Made by a program: the position numbers and the translations under genes | Notes under the pieces: generated by a model | The model's database searches: none | Told to the model about the DNA's origin: nothing | Seen by the model: the letters and a program-made list of their open reading frames with translations, nothing else | Shown: positions 59,290 to 64,000 of the stretch, piece after piece | Position numbering within the stretch: position 1 is the first letter of the stretch | Layout of the letters: the number at the start of each line of letters is the position of its first letter | Assembly: GCA_027924585.1 (NCBI GenBank) | Contig: BSBM01000865.1 | Coordinates: 3,968,001 to 4,032,000, forward strand | Direction of reading: 5' to 3' | DNA from: Larix kaempferi | Taxonomy: Eukaryota > Streptophyta > Pinopsida > Pinales > Pinaceae | Length of the DNA: 64,000 nt

Positions 59290-59355
59290 ATCGCGTACGC
59301 GATTTGGAAATACATAACGCGTACGCGTTTTTTAAGTACATAACGCGTACGCGTT
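59290..59355. repeat. 26-bp palindrome array 3, three units
   Basis: Units start at 59290 (ATCGCGTACGCGAT), 59316 and 59342 (both AACGCGTACGCGTT), exactly 26 bp apart, with spacers TTGGAAATACAT and TTTTAAGTACAT. It lies ~160 bp inside the right end of the transposon. A further half-site AAACGCGTTATG lies near 59428. Confidence 0.95.
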
Positions 59356-59473
59356 ATTGTTACCTAGCCTACATGTCCAATGACATGTTAGGCTCGGGTC
59401 TTACCATGGCAGGGGGTAAATATCATAAACGCGTTATGTTTTAGGTATCAGGAACGAGATTTGAAAAAATTAG

Positions 59474-59513
59474 CATTGCATCTAAAGTGACCCTCATCTT
59501 CTTGCACACACCC
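59474..59513 (-). repeat. Right terminal inverted repeat
   Basis: Reverse complement matches 44178-44226: GGGTGTGTGCAAG, ATGAGGGTCACTT, TAGATGCAAT. Confidence 0.7.
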
Positions 59514-59517
59514 TCAT
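59514..59517. repeat. Target site duplication TCAT, right
   Basis: Matches 44174-44177. The flank continues AAAATCTATAGATTCAATATGG, which aligns to CAAATCTGCAAATTCAATGATGG in the unoccupied copy near 59995-60020. Confidence 0.65.
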
Positions 59518-60240
59518 AAAATCTATAGATTCAATATGGTATGATCACACCAGTACTAGATGAAAATCCCAAGGAAAGGGACCATAGAGAAAAGATACAT
59601 TCATAATAACAATTCTTACCATTTTCTTAATAATTAAAGGAAGATCTATCCATTGCGGGTATAAGAAAACAATTAACTCGATTATAGAAATAGATTGTAA
59701 TAGTGAATGAAAGATTTAACACATATAATAAAGTGAAAAAAATGGAGGCACAATTGAATTATCCTATATTTCTCTATAAAAAACAACAATTACAAGCTAT
59801 GCGAAATCAAACCCCAAAGATTCAACCCTTTCCCCCTCTTTATTCTAGTTTAAATAGAGAAAATAAAAGGTGATCATGTTGGCATGCTAATATTAATCAT
59901 ACACTATTGGGAAACAAATTCTTGATATAAAGGGGAAGAATACTACACTCAATCTAATTGATATATAAAGTCAAGCAACAAGAAACACTTATGATCAAAT
60001 CTGCAAATTCAATGATGGTCTGATCACACTAGTGCTAAATGGAAATACCAAGGAAAATTATTGTGGAGGAGATAGACACTCCCAATGACATTTATTACTT
60101 GTTCTTTTATTAATTAAAAGAAGATTTATCTATCATAGGTATAAGGAAATAAAAAACTCAATTATAAAACTAGATTATAGTAGTGAAATGAAATATTAAA
60201 AATATATAATAAATTTAAATAAATGTACACTTTAATGATA
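59518..60240 (+). repeat. Rest of interrupted target repeat plus an intact second unit
   Basis: 59518-59897 completes the unit begun at 44085; 59898 starts the next (CATACACTATTGGG). Matching pairs are TGATCACACCAGTACTAGATG with TGATCACACTAGTGCTAAATG, and AAGGAAGATCTATCCAT with AAAGAAGATTTATCTATC. The second unit passes the insertion point without a break. Confidence 0.7.
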
Positions 60241-63200
60241 CTCTTATTCTCGCCCAACATCTTTGGGTATATATCAGGATAAGTTTGATAAGGAAGACAA
60301 AGAAGCAATAATTATGGTTAAGTTATCCAATATATATGAAATAATTTATGAGGTCTAAACAAGGAAGACTTCAGTGGAGATTTGGAAGCATTTAAAAGAC
60401 TTGCATGAGACTTTGAACAAGGGTAGAATCTTCTTACTGAAGAATATGTTTTTCATCACAATGGATGAAAGTGCATCATTACAACAAAACTTACTCAAGA
60501 TTAAGGATATCATAAAACAGTTGGTGGCCATTGGTCAAAATATCTAAGAGGGCATGGTGATAATTACGTTTAACATTTTACCACATTCTTATGAGCACTT
60601 TATTGAGAACTTGAACATCACCTTTATGAATATTAACCTGAAATTTAATGAGATGTGTAATAATTCTTACAACATGACATGAAGGAAATAATTTGGTAGC
60701 AAGAGCGAAGAAGGTTTAGAACATACCTTTGTAACTAATGTCAAGGGAAAAGGTAAATGGGAAAAGAATAAAGATCAAGGAAACAATGAATATGAAATTA
60801 GGAGTCATAAGAACATCACATGTTACTATTGCAGAAAGGTGGACCATATGAAGAAGCACTCCAGAAATAAGTTGGTTGATAAAAAAACCAACCAGGGAGG
60901 GACTTAGCAAAAGGTTCATGTTTCAAAGCATACAAAGGAGAAGTAGGCAAACTTATATGCATTCATAACCAAGCATCCAACATATCAACTTAGGTCATCG
61001 TCTTGGTACATCAACTTAGGTGCATCATGACACTTCACCAAAGGAAATATTGGCTCATAAAGTGCACTGCTTGTCCCTCTATGGATTCAATGATATTTAG
61101 TGGTGAGGAAGTGTACGCAATAGTTGGAAGAGGTAATGTGCAAATTTCCTTTGGAGTAAAAATGTTGACTTCATTTATTGTGTACTATGTGTCAGGCATG
61201 GATATGAATCTATTATCAGTTACTTAGATTATGAGACACTACCCCAATGAGATGTCAACTTTAGAAATCACAAATGCCACATACATGACAAGGAGACCAA
61301 GAATACTATTGCTCTTAGTGTGGAGAATCGTGAACTATTTGGAATGATCGGCAATGGAAAGGTAAGGAAACAATAATTAGTAGCCAAGAGTGCATCAAAC
61401 ATCAATACACTTTGGAATCATTGGTATGGCCACCTCAACTTAACCTATATTTGTCAGCTGACCCAAGAGAATCTAGTAGATGGTTCCTACCATCCAGCAA
61501 CATATTAAGGTGTGTATGGATCTTGTAAGGTAAAGAAGCACCGGAGCACCATTTGAGGAAGGATAATCCTGGAGAATAAACATGGTCCTTTTTTTGGTTG
61601 ATGTAGAGATGTTTGAGGATAAATGGACACAACATCCATCACCAATGCTAGATATATATTTATTATTATTATTTAGACTATAGTAGGAAACCATGGGTGT
61701 ACTTGATGAAATTAAAATTAAAAGTGTTTAATGAATTTCAAAAGTTTAAAGTATTAGTAGAAAAAGAGACATGTTTTCATATTACCACTCTTAGGTATGA
61801 TAATTGTGGAGAATTTTGTTCCAAATAATTCAATAAATTTTATGCTAAACACAGGATCAAAATAAAGTTCACTTCACCATACAATCAATATAATAATGGA
61901 GTGGCAGAGAGGCAAAACTGCACTATCCTAGAGATGGCAAGTGTTTGATGTAGAACATGTATATTCCCAATAGGTTTTGGGTTAAGGCAATGCTCACAAT
62001 AAAATATGTGTTGAATAGATCTCCAACTATGGCGATGAATAAAGATACCCCAAAGGAATATTGGTATGGGAGGAATCCCAAAGTAAACCATATTAAGGTC
62101 TTTGGTTCTATTTCCTATCCCTGGATTCCATATGAGAAAAGAACTAAGTTAGACCCTAAGAACAAGAAACTGATGATCACATGGCATAAGTTGGTTGATC
62201 TTGACACCAATTAGTTCCTATATAATAGATAATATATAGTTGATGAGGATGTTGGACCTTTCCAAGATTCTTTAGAGTTCAAAATTACCATAGAGCATCC
62301 AATTGTGGCTAAGGATTCAAGTGTCAAGCTTCAGGTGGATCCACTTGAAAAGGGAGGAGATTCTTAGCATGAGGAATCTCTCAGGCCTGGGCTGGTAATT
62401 TCTTATGTAGACACCCCAAATTAAAACTTATATGACACAGGTACAAGTATCCCAAGTCATGGTGACAATACTAAATTGGATGAGGAGGATCCAAAAAGGA
62501 GGCCAAAGTGATGGTACAACACCATGGGTTGGTAAAATAATCAAAGGATAGTCATCAAGAGGTAAGAGAAAACATAAAACCAAACATGGTTAACTTTTCT
62601 TTGATGGCAAATGTTCATGGATTTTATGAGACACAAGTGTTCGAGTACAAGTAGTAGGAAAAAATGAATGTGAGAAGGCATGGCAACTAAATATGATAGT
62701 TGAATGAAAAATTAGACTTGAGATTTCATAGATCGTCCATCAAGGAAGAGACCCATTGGCTCCAAATGGGTGTAGAAGGTCAAGTACAAGGGATATAATA
62801 CACTTTACAAGTACAAAAAAGTATTGGTTGCAAAAGGGTTCTCTCAATGAAAGGGCATTGACTATGAGGAGACATTTTCTCTTACGACAAAGATTAACAC
62901 CATCCCACTAATGACAGCATAGTTTGGTTGGAAGGTTCATCAAATGGACATGAAGAGCGCCTTCATCAATGGATATTTTGAGGAAGAGGTCTATATGTAT
63001 CAACCATGAGGATTTTAGGTTCTTGAGAAGGAAAAACTTGTTTTCATACTAAAAAAGGCTCAATGTTGCATGAACCAGACACCTAGGGCATGGTACATTA
63101 AAATTGGCAAGTACTTGGATGAATGGGGTTCTAGCATAGTCCTTCAAATTCCAATCTATATGTCAAAATAATTTTTAATGATATCATTCTATTGATCATT

Positions 63201-63460
63201 TATGTAGATGAAATCATTAATACAGGTAGTGAGGAAAATTCTATTGAACAAATAAAATTTCACACAAGTAAATATTTTGACATGAATGACTTAGGCCTCC
63301 TACATTATTGTCTAGGTGTATAAGTTTGGAAAATAGGTAGCAACATTTTTTTCTCACAAACACAATATGCCAGGAGATTACTTAACAGATTAAGAATGAA
63401 AGACTACAAAATCATGTCTACACCTATGGAGAAAGTGACAAGGATTCTAGTTATTAATGT
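60241..63460 (+). pseudogene. Decayed Ty1/copia gag-pol
   Basis: Plus-strand pieces in changing frames. Gag at ~60370-60700 reads RIFLLKNMFFITMDESAS and LPHSYEHFIENLNI. A damaged zinc knuckle CYYCRKVDHMKKH is near 60830. Protease-like WYINLGAS lies near 61005 and the integrase N-terminal part LWNHWYGHLNLTYI near 61410. The integrase core has RYDNCGEF near 61800 and FTSPYNQYNNGVAERQN near 61875-61920. The RT has KVHQMDMKSAFINGYFEEEV near 62935 and LLIIYVDEIIN near 63200, where the usual YVDD reads YVDE. RNase H is not seen. Many stops and frameshifts of all types; long dead. Confidence 0.8.
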
Positions 63461-64000
63461 ATAGCATATGCACTTTGTATATCATATTATTATTTTGGTA
63501 GAAAAATAATATTGTGGTTTGATATGATGAAGTTTTTTTGTCTTTTATTCTCATGGAGTAGTTGAGATCCTTTTTATAAATATCTCTATTATTATGCTTA
63601 GTTGTTAGTTTTTAGGATCTTGTTGAGATTTTCTCCCTTATCCTATTGAGTTAGTTCTCTTGATATAAAGCTATATAATCCTATGTTTGATGATGAAAAT
63701 GCAGTAATAGATTTTTATTTTGCACTCTGTTGTGCCCACAACAACTCCCCCTTCATTTTTGAGCAAAAATTAAAGGGTCCCCATTTAATTTCTAAAAAAA
63801 TCCTACTTGTTTCACTGCCATATCCTACTTTCATCTTTTTTTATTCCTAGTTTGAAGAAATATGATTAAACATTCAATTATCTTTTGATGGTGGTCACAT
63901 CTAAATTTACTCATTTGACTAAGGTTTTCTCTGATTTTTCTGATACCATTGATGTTGGTGATTCTTCATATACATTCCAAGCATATACTTAGACCAATTC
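63461..64000. other. No gene recognised
   Basis: AT-rich sequence after the copia RT. It could include RNase H or LTR remnants, but no motif is readable. Confidence 0.4.

Larger units (their letters stand above)
44178..59513. mobile_element. 15.3-kb DNA transposon with unusual palindrome arrays
   Basis: Ends are imperfect inverted repeats: left GGGTCAGTGCAAG, then ATGAGGGTCACTTT, then TAGATGCAAT; right, read inward, GGGTGTGTGCAAG, ATGAGGGTCACTT, TAGATGCAAT. The left copy has ~9 extra bases in the middle. TCAT flanks both ends. A related sequence without the insertion runs through the equivalent point near 59994. Contents: 26-bp palindrome arrays near both ends and before the main gene, a three-exon transposase-like gene (plus), a second gene (minus), a CAT array between purine-rich tracts, and ~359-bp repeats. 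It has no LTR, no RT and no poly-A tail. Four-base target duplications fit Sola, Academ or Ginger-type elements among known superfamilies, but I cannot assign one. Confidence 0.65.

Overview
The window is nuclear DNA of a land plant with a large, repeat-rich genome. The evidence is plant-type LTR retrotransposons (Ty3 chromovirus, Tat and Athila-like, Ty1/copia), primer-binding sites matching initiator-Met and Asp tRNAs, and spliceosomal introns in the only complex cellular-type gene model. The style of the Tat elements is reminiscent of gymnosperms or another large-genome lineage, but the species cannot be fixed from the sequence. I see no convincing host housekeeping gene, rRNA, tRNA or CRISPR array; nearly everything is mobile DNA in nested layers.

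Layout. 1-4.3 kb: 3' part of a Tat-like element with an intact additional ORF (885 aa) and its 3' LTR. 4.3-6.6 kb: orphan sequence with one broken coding fragment. 6.65-19.26 kb: a minus-strand Ty3 element lacking reverse transcriptase and the integrase core, into which a young, essentially intact 8.3-kb chromovirus (10349-18682) has inserted, with a perfect 5-bp target duplication. 19.3-21.1 kb: tandem repeats and a probable LTR. 21.1-28.0 kb: a second Tat-like element (RNase H, integrase, additional ORF, LTR) broken almost only by amber codons. 28-30 kb: no clear gene. 30.0-32.5 kb: a minus-strand Tat LTR abutting a second copy of the RT-less Ty3 element. 32.6-37.4 kb: an Athila-like element with paired LTRs, an Asp-tRNA primer site and gag but no pol. 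37.4-40.6 kb: a decayed minus-strand Tat pol. 40.7-44.1 kb: a candidate LTR and empty sequence. 44.18-59.51 kb: a 15.3-kb candidate DNA transposon. 60.2-63.5 kb: a badly decayed Ty1/copia pol.

The most unusual object is the 15.3-kb candidate DNA transposon. It has imperfect terminal inverted repeats beginning GGGT, a 4-bp (TCAT) or 5-bp (CTCAT) target duplication, and an apparently unoccupied paralogous target next to it at about 59.99 kb. It carries three short arrays of one 26-bp unit built on a 14-bp CG-rich palindrome, with exact 26-bp spacing in each array. One array lies near each end and one lies just upstream of the main gene. That gene has three exons (1046 aa), and its acidic/glycine motifs suggest an RNase H-fold (DDE/D-like) transposase. 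A second, unknown gene reads inward from the right end. Other cargo is a 2-kb CAT-triplet array between purine-rich tracts and copies of a ~359-bp repeat.

How parts may work together (inference): the three-exon protein would be the transposase, the 26-bp palindromes its or a host factor's binding sites, and the second protein an accessory. In the retroelements, the RT-less Ty3 family must have been copied by enzymes from a relative, because two copies share the same two internal deletions. All family assignments come from reading motifs; no database search was possible.
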